From Maricaulaceae bacterium (GTDB lineage: Bacteria > Pseudomonadota > Alphaproteobacteria > Caulobacterales > Maricaulaceae), in the NCBI GenBank assembly GCA_026126205.1, contig JAHCJP010000001.1:496001-560000 (forward strand): DNA of 64,000 nt. The letters run 5' to 3'. Made by a program: the position numbers and the translations under genes. The notes beneath the pieces were generated by a model. The model was not told the origin of the DNA. It saw only the letters and a list, made by a program, of their open reading frames with translations, and made no database searches. Position 1 is the stretch's first letter. Every line of letters begins with the position of its first letter. Of the stretch, positions 30,369-38,853 are shown one piece after another.

Positions 30369-31598
30369 ATGACCGAAACCGGCCAGCCGATCATCGCCAC
30401 CACCGAAACCGTGGCGGCGGTGAAACACGCGCCGCAGACGACGCGTTTTGTGCTGCGCATGCTGCTGAACTTGCAGCGCGGAGAGCTGACCGTGGCGCTG
30501 CCCGACGGCCAGACGCTGCTTTACCAGGCCCCGGCGGACGGGCCGCAGGCGCGCATCGACGTGAGGGATCACCGCTTCGCCGGCCGCGCGCTGGCCGGCG
30601 GTGACATCGGCTTCGGCGAAAGCTATATGGCCGGGGAATGGGACAGCCCGGATCTGGCGAAGCTGCTGGAACTGTTCTCCGCCAATCTCGACGACATGGG
30701 CGGCGCGGCTTCCGGCGGCCCGCTGACGCGGCTGGCGCACTGGCTGTATCACAACATGCGGCCCAATTCGCGGCGCGGAGCGCGCAAGAACATCCGCGCC
30801 CATTACGACCTCGGCAATGATTTCTACGAACTGTGGCTGGACCCCTCGATGACCTATTCCTCGGCCCGCTTCGCGCGGCCGGGGCAGAGCCTAGAGGACG
30901 CCCAGCGTGAGAAATACGCATCGCTCGCCCGCTCGATCAGCCTTGGCGAGGGTGACCATGTGCTGGAGATCGGCTGCGGATGGGGCGGCTTTGCGGAGTT
31001 CGCCGCCCGCGACGCCGGCGCGCGCGTCACCTGCCTGACCATTTCCGAGGCCCAGCGCGATTACGCGCTGGAGCGCATGCAGAATCTGCAACTGGCCGAG
31101 AAGGTCGAGATCAAGCTGCAGGACTATCGCGACGAAACCGGGCGTTATGACAAGGTGGCCTCGATCGAGATGTTCGAGGCGGTGGGCGAGAAATACTGGC
31201 CCGGCTTTTTCGGCAAGATCGCCGAGGTGCTGAAACCCGGCGGCATGGCGGGATTGCAGATCATCTCGATCCGCGATGACCTGTTCGCGCAATACCGCCG
31301 CCGCGCCGACTTCATGCAGCGCTACATCTTTCCCGGCGGCATGCTGGCCAGCGTGGAGCGCCTGAAGGCAGAATTCGCCCGCGCCAGCTTATCGCTGAAG
31401 TCGATGGAGGCGTTTGCGAAGGACTATGCCGACACGCTGGCGCATTGGGGGCGCAATTTCAACGCCGCCTGGGACCAGATCCGCGCGCAAGGGTTCGATG
31501 AGCGATTCCGGCGCATGTGGAATTTCTATCTCGCCTATTGTGAGGCGGGCTTCCGCACCGGACGTGTCGACGTAGCGCAATACGCGCTGGCGCGCTGA
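30369..31598 (+). CDS. cfa: Cyclopropane-fatty-acyl-phospholipid synthase
   Basis: 409 residues. Uses S-adenosylmethionine to add a methylene bridge across double bonds of membrane phospholipid acyl chains. The SAM-binding motif is VLEIGCGWGGFAEFAA; the characteristic NIRAHYDLGNDFYELWLDPSMTYSSA precedes it, written here as two parts of one motif. The FIFPGG-type segment is YIFPGGMLAS. Complete length. The N-terminal about 110 residues form the family's auxiliary domain. Confidence 0.95.
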   Translation: MTETGQPIIATTETVAAVKHAPQTTRFVLRMLLNLQRGELTVALPDGQTLLYQAPADGPQARIDVRDHRFAGRALAGGDIGFGESYMAGEWDSPDLAKLLELFSANLDDMGGAASGGPLTRLAHWLYHNMRPNSRRGARKNIRAHYDLGNDFYELWLDPSMTYSSARFARPGQSLEDAQREKYASLARSISLGEGDHVLEIGCGWGGFAEFAARDAGARVTCLTISEAQRDYALERMQNLQLAEKVEIKLQDYRDETGRYDKVASIEMFEAVGEKYWPGFFGKIAEVLKPGGMAGLQIISIRDDLFAQYRRRADFMQRYIFPGGMLASVERLKAEFARASLSLKSMEAFAKDYADTLAHWGRNFNAAWDQIRAQGFDERFRRMWNFYLAYCEAGFRTGRVDVAQYALAR

Positions 31599-31643
31599 CC
31601 GGCGAAGGCGCTAGCCTGCGGGACTGAACCGGATTCGACCCGC

Positions 31644-32762
31644 ATGAACCGCCGTGACCTGCTGAAACTGACCGCCTTTTCTGGCGCGGCCGCTCTCGCC
31701 GCCGCCGCGCCGGCGCGGGCGGAGCTTGGCCGCCGATTCGCGCGCCTGGATGTGTCGCCATCACGCGTGATCCGCACCGTCGCGGGCCTGCGCCCCTACC
31801 GCCCCGAAGGCTTCGTGGTGCGGGCCGAACGCCTGTCGCGCCGCAAAACGCTGGTGCACAATTACGGCCATGGCGGCGCCGGGGTGACGATGAGCTGGGG
31901 CAGCGCAGCGCTGGCCGTGCGCGCGCTGGACGAGGCAGCGAATGAGCGCCGTATCGCGGTGCTGGGCTGCGGCGTCATTGGCCTGACCACGGCGCTGATG
32001 CTTGCCCGGCGCGGCAAACAGGTGACGATCTACGCTGCCGACCTGCCGCCGCACACCACATCGAACATCGCCGCGGCGGTGTGGGGACCGGCGACACTGT
32101 TCAACCCCGCCCGCGTCGACGACGCCTTTGTCGAACGGTTCATCTGGGCCGCGCGCTATTCCCAGCGCGCCTTCCAGCATTTCGTCAACGACCCGGCCTA
32201 TGGCGTACGCTGGATCCGCCAGTACCGCTTCAGCCACCGCACGCCAGAACGCGAACCGGAAGCGGCCGTCTATGGCGACGACCTGTTCCCCGGCCTGGTG
32301 CGCCACCGTGACCCCACCAGCTGGTTCGGCTATGCGGCGGTGGAGGCGCATTACTCGCTGATGATCGACCCCGACATCTATCTGCGGGCGCTGATGCGCG
32401 ATTTCGAGGGCGCGGGCGGGCGCATCGCCAGCCGCCGTTTCGACAGCCTGGCGGATGTCGAGCGACTGGACGAACGCGTGGTGGTCAATTGCCTCGGCCT
32501 GGGCGCGCGGGCGCTGTTCGGCGATGAGGAGATGATACCGGTGCGCGGCCAGATGACCTTCCTGATGGCGCAGCCGGAGATCGATTATGGCTATGTGACC
32601 AGCGAAAACGGCCACCTGCTCTACATGTTCCCGCGCCGCGGCGCGATCGCGCTGGGCGGCAGCAACGAGTATGGAAACTGGTCGCTGGAGCCGGACTGGG
32701 AAGACATGCACCGCATGATGATCGGCCACGCCGCGGTGGCGGCGCGCATCGCCGGGGGCTGA
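31644..32762 (+). CDS. Tat-exported D-amino-acid-oxidase-like flavoprotein with permuted domain order
   Basis: 372 residues. Twin-arginine signal MNRRDLLKLTAFSGAAALAA with cleavage near APARA, so probably periplasmic. Residues 48-90 (GLRPYRPEGFVVRAERL ... LVHNYGHGGAGVTMSWG) are the segment that ends ordinary D-amino-acid oxidases and contains the substrate-carboxylate arginine. Only after it comes the dinucleotide-binding motif IAVLGCGVIGLTTALMLARR (104-123), which normally starts the protein. The chain ends at IALGGSNEYGNWSL ... MIGHAAVAARIAGG, just where an ordinary oxidase would continue into the GLRPxRP segment. The order is thus circularly permuted. FAD binding looks intact (GxGxxG, then VVNCLGLGA). 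Substrate unknown; it is not linked to thiSG, so ThiO is unlikely. Confidence 0.82.
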   Translation: MNRRDLLKLTAFSGAAALAAAAPARAELGRRFARLDVSPSRVIRTVAGLRPYRPEGFVVRAERLSRRKTLVHNYGHGGAGVTMSWGSAALAVRALDEAANERRIAVLGCGVIGLTTALMLARRGKQVTIYAADLPPHTTSNIAAAVWGPATLFNPARVDDAFVERFIWAARYSQRAFQHFVNDPAYGVRWIRQYRFSHRTPEREPEAAVYGDDLFPGLVRHRDPTSWFGYAAVEAHYSLMIDPDIYLRALMRDFEGAGGRIASRRFDSLADVERLDERVVVNCLGLGARALFGDEEMIPVRGQMTFLMAQPEIDYGYVTSENGHLLYMFPRRGAIALGGSNEYGNWSLEPDWEDMHRMMIGHAAVAARIAGG

Positions 32763-32827
32763 TCGGCGTTGCGGTGCGGCGATGCGGCTCCTAGCTTGAA
32801 GCAGGACCAGCTCCGCCGGAGAAACCC

Positions 32828-33835
32828 ATGCCCCCCGCCGCCCGCAGCGTCATCGACCTGATCGGAAACACGCCGCTGGTCCGTCTGCGCAAGGCGTCTG
32901 AGCTGACGGGGTGCGAGATCCTCGGCAAGGCGGAGTTCCTGAACCCCGGCGGATCGGTGAAGGACCGCGCGGCTCTGGGCATTATCCGCGCAGCCGAAAA
33001 ATCCGGCGCGTTGCGCCCTGGCGGAACCATCGTCGAGGGCACAGCGGGTAACACGGGTATCGGCCTGGCCATGGTCGGCGCCGCGCTGGGATATCGCGTC
33101 GTCATCGTCATGCCGCGCACCCAGACCCAGGAGAAGAAGGACGCCGTGCGCCTGATGGGCGCGAAGCTGATCGAGGTCGATGCCGTCCCCTACGCCAACC
33201 CCAATCACTATGTCCGATATTCGGGGCGGCTGGCGGAGGAGATGAACGCCAGCGAGCCGAACGGCGCCATCTGGGCCAACCAATTCGACAATACCGCCAA
33301 CCGCGACGCGCATTTCGAAACCACCGGCCCGGAAATCCGGGCGCAGACGGATGGAAAACTCGACGCTTTCATCTGCGCCGTCGGTTCCGGCGGCACATTA
33401 GGTGGGGTCAGTAATTATCTGAAGAAAAAGAACAAAAACATCACAATCGCCCTCGCCGACCCGGGCGGGGCGGCGCTCTACAATTATTACAAGCACGGCG
33501 AACTGAAGGCGGAGGGCAATTCGATCACCGAAGGCATCGGCCAGAGCCGGATTACGGCGAATCTGCAAGGCGTGGCGGTGGACGCGGCCTTCCGCATCCC
33601 CGACGAGGAAGCGCTGCCGATCCTGTTCGACCTGGTTCGCGAAGAGGGGCTGTGCCTGGGCGGATCGTCGGGGATCAACATCGCCGGGGCGATGGCGCTG
33701 GCGCGGGGCATGGGCCCGGGAAAAACCATCGTCACCATGCTATGCGACTACGGCCAGCGCTATCAGTCAAAGCTCTATAACCCCTTGTTCCTGAAAGAGA
33801 AAAACCTGCCGGTTCCGGACTGGCTGCAGGCATGA
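32828..33835 (+). CDS. cysK: Cysteine synthase A family protein
   Basis: 335-residue PLP enzyme of the O-acetylserine sulfhydrylase family, making cysteine from O-acetylserine and sulfide. IGNTPLVRL, the PLP lysine in LNPGGSVKDRAAL, EGTAGNTGIGLA and the phosphate-binding AVGSGGTLGGVSNYL are all present. It is somewhat longer than typical CysK, and the C-terminus (YNPLFLKEKNLPVP) suggests the alphaproteobacterial CysK-like branch; a cystathionine beta-synthase-like role is an alternative. The stop overlaps the sseA start (ATGA), coupling sulfur assimilation to a sulfurtransferase. Confidence 0.9.
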   Translation: MPPAARSVIDLIGNTPLVRLRKASELTGCEILGKAEFLNPGGSVKDRAALGIIRAAEKSGALRPGGTIVEGTAGNTGIGLAMVGAALGYRVVIVMPRTQTQEKKDAVRLMGAKLIEVDAVPYANPNHYVRYSGRLAEEMNASEPNGAIWANQFDNTANRDAHFETTGPEIRAQTDGKLDAFICAVGSGGTLGGVSNYLKKKNKNITIALADPGGAALYNYYKHGELKAEGNSITEGIGQSRITANLQGVAVDAAFRIPDEEALPILFDLVREEGLCLGGSSGINIAGAMALARGMGPGKTIVTMLCDYGQRYQSKLYNPLFLKEKNLPVPDWLQA

Positions 33836-34662
33836 GCCGCGACCCGCTGATCGAGGCCCGCGAGGCCATCAAAGCCCATGCGGACGGGGCGCTGTTCCTG
33901 GACGCCAGCTGGACATTTCCCGGCGGGCCGTCGCTCCACGAACAGGGTTATATTCCCTCCTCAATATCCTTCGATATTGATGCTATCACCGACCCTTCCA
34001 TTGCGCTTCCACATATGCTGCCGTCACCAGGTGTGTTCGCGGCGGCCGCGGCGGCGCTGGGCGTGAGCAATGATCGTCCGGTCATCGTCTATGACCGGAT
34101 CGGAACCTTCAGCGCGCCGCGCGCCTGGTGGTCGCTGGTTGTCATGGGGCACGAGGATACGCGGGTGCTGAACGGCGGCCTGCCGGCCTGGATCGCCGCC
34201 GGCGGCCCGGTGACCGGCGCGCCGGAGCAAGGCGGCGTTAAGGGGGGCTTTGATGCAGCGTTCGATCCGGCGTTGAAGGCTGACTTTCAGGGTGTTCTGA
34301 ACGCGCTTGAAAGCGCCGCGGCGCAGGTCGTGGACGCGCGTTCCGAAGCCCGCTTCCGCGGCGAAGCGCCGGAGCCGCGTCCGGGGCTGAGAAGCGGTCA
34401 CATGCCGGGAGCGAAAAACCTGCCCTTCGGCGAGCTGATCGGCCCGGACGGGCGTATGCTGGACGCGCCGGCGCTGGCCAAGGTCTTCGCGGCGCGAGGG
34501 ATTGACCCGGCGCGGCCGCTGATCGCGTCCTGCGGCTCCGGCGTCACGGCCTGCGTGATCGCGCTGGCGGCGGCGCGGCTGGGCGGCCGCGCGGCGGTGT
34601 ATGACGGCGCCTGGGCGGAATGGGGCGCGCGGCCGGACGCACCTGTGGTCACAGGCCCCTAA
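33832..34662 (+). CDS. sseA: 3-mercaptopyruvate sulfurtransferase (rhodanese family)
   Basis: 276 residues with two rhodanese domains. The C-terminal one bears the active-site loop CGSGVTACVIAL; CGSGVT is the mercaptopyruvate-type rather than the thiosulfate-type loop. The N-terminal domain lacks the cysteine. ATGA overlap with the upstream cysteine synthase gene. Its 3' end overlaps the convergent binding-protein gene by 4 bases. Confidence 0.92.
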   Translation: MSRDPLIEAREAIKAHADGALFLDASWTFPGGPSLHEQGYIPSSISFDIDAITDPSIALPHMLPSPGVFAAAAAALGVSNDRPVIVYDRIGTFSAPRAWWSLVVMGHEDTRVLNGGLPAWIAAGGPVTGAPEQGGVKGGFDAAFDPALKADFQGVLNALESAAAQVVDARSEARFRGEAPEPRPGLRSGHMPGAKNLPFGELIGPDGRMLDAPALAKVFAARGIDPARPLIASCGSGVTACVIALAAARLGGRAAVYDGAWAEWGARPDAPVVTGP

Positions 34663-35720
34663 CGGAACGGCGGCGCGTACATCAGCCCGCCCTGCGTCCA
34701 TTGCGCGTTGAGGCCGCGGCGCAGCCCCAGCGGCGAGCCGGTTCCGAGATTGCGGGCGAAGATCTCGCCGTAATTGCCCCCGGCCTCGACGGCGCGCAGG
34801 GCGAATTCGCGGTGCAGGCCCAGGCGCTCGCCGAAATCGCCCTCCGCCCCCAGCATGCGGCGCGCCTCGGCGTTGCGGGTCCCGGCGGCGAATTCTCGGG
34901 CGTTGGCGGCGGTGACGCCGAATTCCTCGGCCGCGATCAGCGCGTGCAGCACCCAGCGCGCGGCGTCGCCGAAGGCGGAATCGCCCTCGCGGATCACCGG
35001 GCCCAGCGGCTCCTTGGAGATGATGTCGGGCAGCAGCACGTGCGCGGCGGGATTGGGCAGGCGCGCGCGCAGCCCGGCCAGCGACGACAGGTCGTTGGTG
35101 ATCACGTCGCAGCCGCCGGCGCGATAGCGCTCCGCCCCCGCCTGGGCGGTCTCCACCACCACCGGGGTGAGGTTGAGCCGGTTGTTCTCGATGAAATCGG
35201 CCAGGTTCAACGCCGTCGTGGTCGCGTCCTGCACGCAGACCCGGGCGCCGGACAGGTCGCGCGCGCTGGCGACGCCCAGATCGGCGGGGGCCAGGAAGCC
35301 CTGGCCGTCGTAATAGGCGACGCCCGGAAAGTCGAAACCGCGGCCGACGTCGCGGTCGAAGGTCCAGCTGGTGTTGCGGATCAGGATGTCGATGCGTCCC
35401 TCGGCCAGCGCCTCGAAACGCTCCGCCGTGGTCAGCGGCACGAAGCGCACGGCGTCCGCCCGTCCCAGGAAGGCCGCGGCGTAGGCCCGGCACAGATCGG
35501 CGTCGAAGCCGCGCCATACCCCGTCCTCGCCCTGTTCAGCGAAACCGGGCAGGCCGGTGTCCACCCCGCACAGCAGATGGCCGCGCTGGTGGATGGCCTC
35601 CAGCGTCTGGCCGCGCAGGCCCGCCTCCTGCACGCCCATGGCGAAGCCGGCGAAGACGCTGACCGTCATCGCCACCATGCGCTGCAGCCGTCCGCGGAAC
35701 AAAAACGACACTGGCGTCAC
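34659..35720 (-). CDS. Orphan amino-acid ABC transporter substrate-binding protein (AapJ-like)
   Basis: 353 residues. Type 3 periplasmic solute-binding fold: HQRGHLLCGVDTGLPGFAEQ, WRGFDADLCRAYAAAFLG, IDILIRNTSWTFDRD and VEAGGNYGEIFARNLGTGSP are the AapJ/BztA hallmarks. The N-terminus has a short hydrophobic stretch (MVAMTVSVFAGFAMG) after basic residues, a weak signal peptide. No permease or ATPase gene lies nearby, so it must serve a transporter encoded elsewhere or act as a sensor. Confidence 0.87.
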   Translation of the reverse strand: MTPVSFLFRGRLQRMVAMTVSVFAGFAMGVQEAGLRGQTLEAIHQRGHLLCGVDTGLPGFAEQGEDGVWRGFDADLCRAYAAAFLGRADAVRFVPLTTAERFEALAEGRIDILIRNTSWTFDRDVGRGFDFPGVAYYDGQGFLAPADLGVASARDLSGARVCVQDATTTALNLADFIENNRLNLTPVVVETAQAGAERYRAGGCDVITNDLSSLAGLRARLPNPAAHVLLPDIISKEPLGPVIREGDSAFGDAARWVLHALIAAEEFGVTAANAREFAAGTRNAEARRMLGAEGDFGERLGLHREFALRAVEAGGNYGEIFARNLGTGSPLGLRRGLNAQWTQGGLMYAPPFR

Positions 35721-35778
35721 GGCGCTTCGCCCTCTAATCGGTTACCGGACAGGCACGATACAGAGAGGCGGCGCCGAA

Positions 35779-36921
35779 ATGAAGGAGGAGACGAGGCTGA
35801 CACGCGCCGGGCGCCCGCATGACGGCGCAGGGCTGGTCAACGCGCCGGTGGAGCGCGCCTCCACCCTGCTCGCCCCGGATTCGAAAGCCCTCTATGACCG
35901 CCCGCAGGGGCGCTCGCGCTACGCCCGTGGCGGAACGGCGACGCAGGACGCGCTGCGCGACGCCCTGTGCGAGATGACCGGAGCCGATTACTGCGCCCTC
36001 GCCCCTTCCGGCCTGTCGGCGGTGCTGCTGCCCTTGCTGGCCGCGGCGCGGGCGGGCGGGCGCGTGCTGGCCGCCGACTGCATCTATGGCCCGGTGCGGC
36101 GTTTTCTGGACGAGGCACTGCCCAATCAGGGCGCGAAGGCCGAATTCTTCGATCCGCGCATCGGGGTAGGCGTCGAGGCGCTGCTGGGCGATGACGTCAA
36201 CGCCGTGCTGCTGGAAAGCCCCGGTTCGCTGACGTTCGAACTGCAGGACATTCCGGCCATCGCGCGCGCCGCGGCGGCTCGGAACATTCCCGTGATCTGC
36301 GACGACACCTGGAGCGCGGGAATTCTGATGAAGCCGCTGGCGCTGGGCGCCGACTGCGCGGCGCAATCGCTGAGCAAATACGTCTCCGGCCATTCCGACG
36401 TGCTGATCGGCGCCGCGCTGGCGCGCGGGGCGTTCGCCGAACGGTTGAAAGAGACCGAATACCTGTTCGGCCTGCACGCTTCTCCCGATGATGCGTTTCT
36501 CGCCCTGCGCGGCCTGCGCACCCTGCCGCTGCGCATCGCGCGCAGCGGCGAGGCGGCTCTCGCCATCGCCCGCTGGCTGGAAGGCCGGGCCGAGGTGGCC
36601 CGCGTGCTGCACCCGGCGTTGCCCGGCCACCCGGACCACGCCCTGTTCAGACGCGACTTCACCGCCCCCTGCGGCGTGTTCGGCGTGATCTTCAAGGGCT
36701 GGGACCGGGCGCGGGCCGACGCCTTCATCGACGCGCTGGCCCTGTTCGGAATCGGCTTTTCCTGGGGCGGTTACGAGAGCCTGGCGATCAATTGCGACCC
36801 GCAGATCAAGCGCAGCGCGGTTCCGTGGAAAGCCGACGGCGCCCTGATCCGCTTCGCCATCGGCCTCGAACACCCCGACGACCTGATCGCGGATATTGAG
36901 CGAGCGCTGGGGCGGGTTTGA
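35779..36921 (+). CDS. metC: Cystathionine beta-lyase
   Basis: 380-residue PLP enzyme of the Cys/Met metabolism family; converts cystathionine to homocysteine. The PLP lysine is in QSLSKYVSGHSDVLIGA, with YxRGGT near the N-terminus (SRYARGGTATQ) and GFSWGGYESL in the C-terminal domain. The start at MKEETRLTRAG was preferred over longer in-frame starts that lie in the divergent upstream gene. Fits the sulfur amino-acid theme with cysK and sseA, although the binding-protein gene lies between. Confidence 0.92.
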   Translation: MKEETRLTRAGRPHDGAGLVNAPVERASTLLAPDSKALYDRPQGRSRYARGGTATQDALRDALCEMTGADYCALAPSGLSAVLLPLLAAARAGGRVLAADCIYGPVRRFLDEALPNQGAKAEFFDPRIGVGVEALLGDDVNAVLLESPGSLTFELQDIPAIARAAAARNIPVICDDTWSAGILMKPLALGADCAAQSLSKYVSGHSDVLIGAALARGAFAERLKETEYLFGLHASPDDAFLALRGLRTLPLRIARSGEAALAIARWLEGRAEVARVLHPALPGHPDHALFRRDFTAPCGVFGVIFKGWDRARADAFIDALALFGIGFSWGGYESLAINCDPQIKRSAVPWKADGALIRFAIGLEHPDDLIADIERALGRV

Positions 36922-36969
36922 CGCTGCTATCCTATGGGTGAAGTATGAATACAGCCCAAGGAGACACTA

Positions 36970-37821
36970 ATGGACTGGATGCCGAAGTATGACGAACTCC
37001 ATTGGCCGACGATTGTCGCGCTGAGGGAGCTTGGCGGTTCCGCCAGCATTGACGAGCTACACGATAAGATTGCCGATAATTTGAACCTTACCGATCGTGT
37101 TCGCGAACAGCCAAGGGAAGGCGCCGCAGACGCACGAAGCGAGCTCCATTACCGGATGGCCTGGGCGCGAACCTATCTCAAAAAAGTTGGGGCAGTTGAT
37201 AACTCGGAACGAGGTGTATGGACGCTTACGGCCAAAGGGCGGTCCATGACTGAAGAAGAAGCCGCTCAAGTCGCCCGTGAAGTACGAAAAATGACTCGTG
37301 AAGCTCGCCAAGTTCGAGAATCCGAGGACTCTTCAAAAGATGACAGCGCTGAAATTGAGGAAAGAGATTGGAAAGAGGTGTTACTAGATCACCTCAAAGA
37401 ACTTAAGCCGGATGCCTTTGAGAGGTTATGTCAGCGCGTCCTTCGGGAGAAGGGTTTCACTAAAGTCGAGGTTACTGGTCGAGCGGGTGACGGTGGCATC
37501 GACGGTCAGGGCGTTCTGCGGGTTAACTTATTGTCGTTTCAGGTAATTTTTCAAGCAAAGCGATGGCAGGGATCGGTCGGCGCATCGACTGTTCGCGACT
37601 TTAGGGGGGCAATGGTCGGGCGCGCCGACAAGGGTTTAATAATGACGACAGGGCGATTTACAGGGGATGCCCGTCGAGAAGCCACGAGGGATGGCGCTCC
37701 GGCCATAGACCTAGTTGATGGGGAGGATTTTTGTGAGCTCTTAAAAGATTTGCAGCTCGGGGTAAGAGTAAAAATGGTTGCAGAGGTTACCCCGCACTTG
37801 GATGATTTACAAGATATATAA
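36970..37821 (+). CDS. mrr: Mrr-family type IV restriction endonuclease, solitary
   Basis: 283 residues. N-terminal winged-helix Mrr_N domain (about 5-95: YDELHWPTIVALRELGGSAS), a charged coiled-coil-like linker (about 93-132), then a PD-(D/E)XK catalytic domain (about 140-260) with GDGGIDG (Asp178) and FQAKRW (Gln195, Lys197). Mrr enzymes cut methylated DNA, so no partner methylase is required, and none is present. GC content and codon use are clearly lower than on both sides (AT-rich third positions, for example TTATTGTCGTTTCAGG), which suggests horizontal gain. A palindromic element follows directly. Confidence 0.9.
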   Translation: MDWMPKYDELHWPTIVALRELGGSASIDELHDKIADNLNLTDRVREQPREGAADARSELHYRMAWARTYLKKVGAVDNSERGVWTLTAKGRSMTEEEAAQVAREVRKMTREARQVRESEDSSKDDSAEIEERDWKEVLLDHLKELKPDAFERLCQRVLREKGFTKVEVTGRAGDGGIDGQGVLRVNLLSFQVIFQAKRWQGSVGASTVRDFRGAMVGRADKGLIMTTGRFTGDARREATRDGAPAIDLVDGEDFCELLKDLQLGVRVKMVAEVTPHLDDLQDI

Positions 37822-38124
37822 ACCCTTTAATTTCATCAACCGCTACTTACTTAACACTTGTGCGATCAGGAGTTATTGACCCGACTTGCTGCTACCTGAC
37901 CCCCAATATCGTCATTCCGTGCGCGCTGCGGCATGCAATGCCGCTGCGCAGACACGGAACCCGCCGTAGAGCGCGCGAGGGAACTTGCGGAGATTACTGG
38001 CCCGCGCCCGTGTTGCGTAACGATCCCCGCAAGCGTCTTCCTAGCGGACAGTGGGTTCCGGGTCAGCGGCGCAGCATCAGGATGCCGCGCCGCGCCCGGA
38101 ATGACGAAAGAAAAGTCCCGCGCC
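37822..38124. other. 303-base intergenic region between mrr and rlmE
   Basis: The first about 85 bases are AT-rich like mrr and hold no terminator-like hairpin. The rest is the palindromic element at 37909-38107. No supported ORF: the frames open through it have no start signals and no recognisable product. Confidence 0.6.
37909..38107. repeat. Long palindromic element with TCGTCATTCCG ends
   Basis: About 199 bases bounded by a perfect inverted repeat: TCGTCATTCCG (37909-37919) and CGGAATGACGA (38097-38107). Inside are two further hairpins: GCGCTGCGGCAT/ATGCCGCTGCGC around 37923-37949, and GCGGCGC..GCGCCGC around 38067-38094. It has no coding capacity I can support. It sits exactly at the junction between the low-GC mrr segment and the resident rlmE gene. 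Confidence 0.7.
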
Positions 38125-38853
38125 CTACCCCTTGAACCCCTGGGCGATGAGGAAGGTTTCGGCGCTTTCGGCGCGGCTGGCCGGCGGCTTGGCGTGTCGC
38201 ACCTTGGCGAAGCGCTGTTTCAGGCGCGCGAGCAGCGCGTCCTCGGTTCCGCCCTGGAACACCTTGGCGACGAAGACGCCGCCGGGTTTCAGCGTCTGCA
38301 TGGCGAAGTCCGCCGCCGCCTCGACCAGTGCGACGATGCGCAGATGATCGGTCTTGCGGTGCCCGGTGGTCCACGGGGCGAGGTCGGAGAACACGGCGTC
38401 GGCCGGGCCGCCCAGCGCCGCCGTCACTGCTTCCGCCGCGCCGGGTTCGGTGAAATCAAGCTTCAGGAAGGTGGCGCCGGGAACCGGCTCCATCTCCAGC
38501 AGGTCTATGCCCACGACATGCGCGGCGCCGCGCTGCAGCGCCAGCTGCGCCCAGCCGCCGGGGGCGGCGCCGAGATCGGCGACGCGCCCGCCCTTCGGGA
38601 TCAGGCCGAAACGGTCGTCCAGCTCGGCCAGCTTGTAGGCGGCGCGGCTGCGGTATCCCGCCGCCTTCGCCTTCGCCACATAGGGATCGTTGAGCTGTCT
38701 TTGCAGCCAGCGCTGGGATGACACCGTGCGCCCGCGCGCGGTTTTAACCCGCTCGGCGAGCTGTTTGGCGGCGCGTTCGCCGCCGCCCTTGGTCAGCTTG
38801 CGGCGGCGGCGGCGCTTTTCGCCCTCTTCGCCATCCTTGCCCTCGCCGCTCAT
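38125..38853 (-). CDS. rlmE: 23S rRNA (uridine-2'-O)-methyltransferase RlmE (FtsJ/RrmJ)
   Basis: 242 residues. Methylates U2552 of 23S rRNA in the A loop. The N-terminal about 35 residues are a Lys/Arg-rich tail, then the fold with YRSRAAYKL, VADLGAAPGGWAQLAL (SAM site), VFSDLAPWTTGHRKTDHLR, VAKVFQG and SAETFLIAQGF. The K-D-K-E catalytic tetrad is complete. The ATG overlaps the ppx stop by 4 bases. Confidence 0.95.
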   Translation of the reverse strand: MSGEGKDGEEGEKRRRRRKLTKGGGERAAKQLAERVKTARGRTVSSQRWLQRQLNDPYVAKAKAAGYRSRAAYKLAELDDRFGLIPKGGRVADLGAAPGGWAQLALQRGAAHVVGIDLLEMEPVPGATFLKLDFTEPGAAEAVTAALGGPADAVFSDLAPWTTGHRKTDHLRIVALVEAAADFAMQTLKPGGVFVAKVFQGGTEDALLARLKQRFAKVRHAKPPASRAESAETFLIAQGFKG

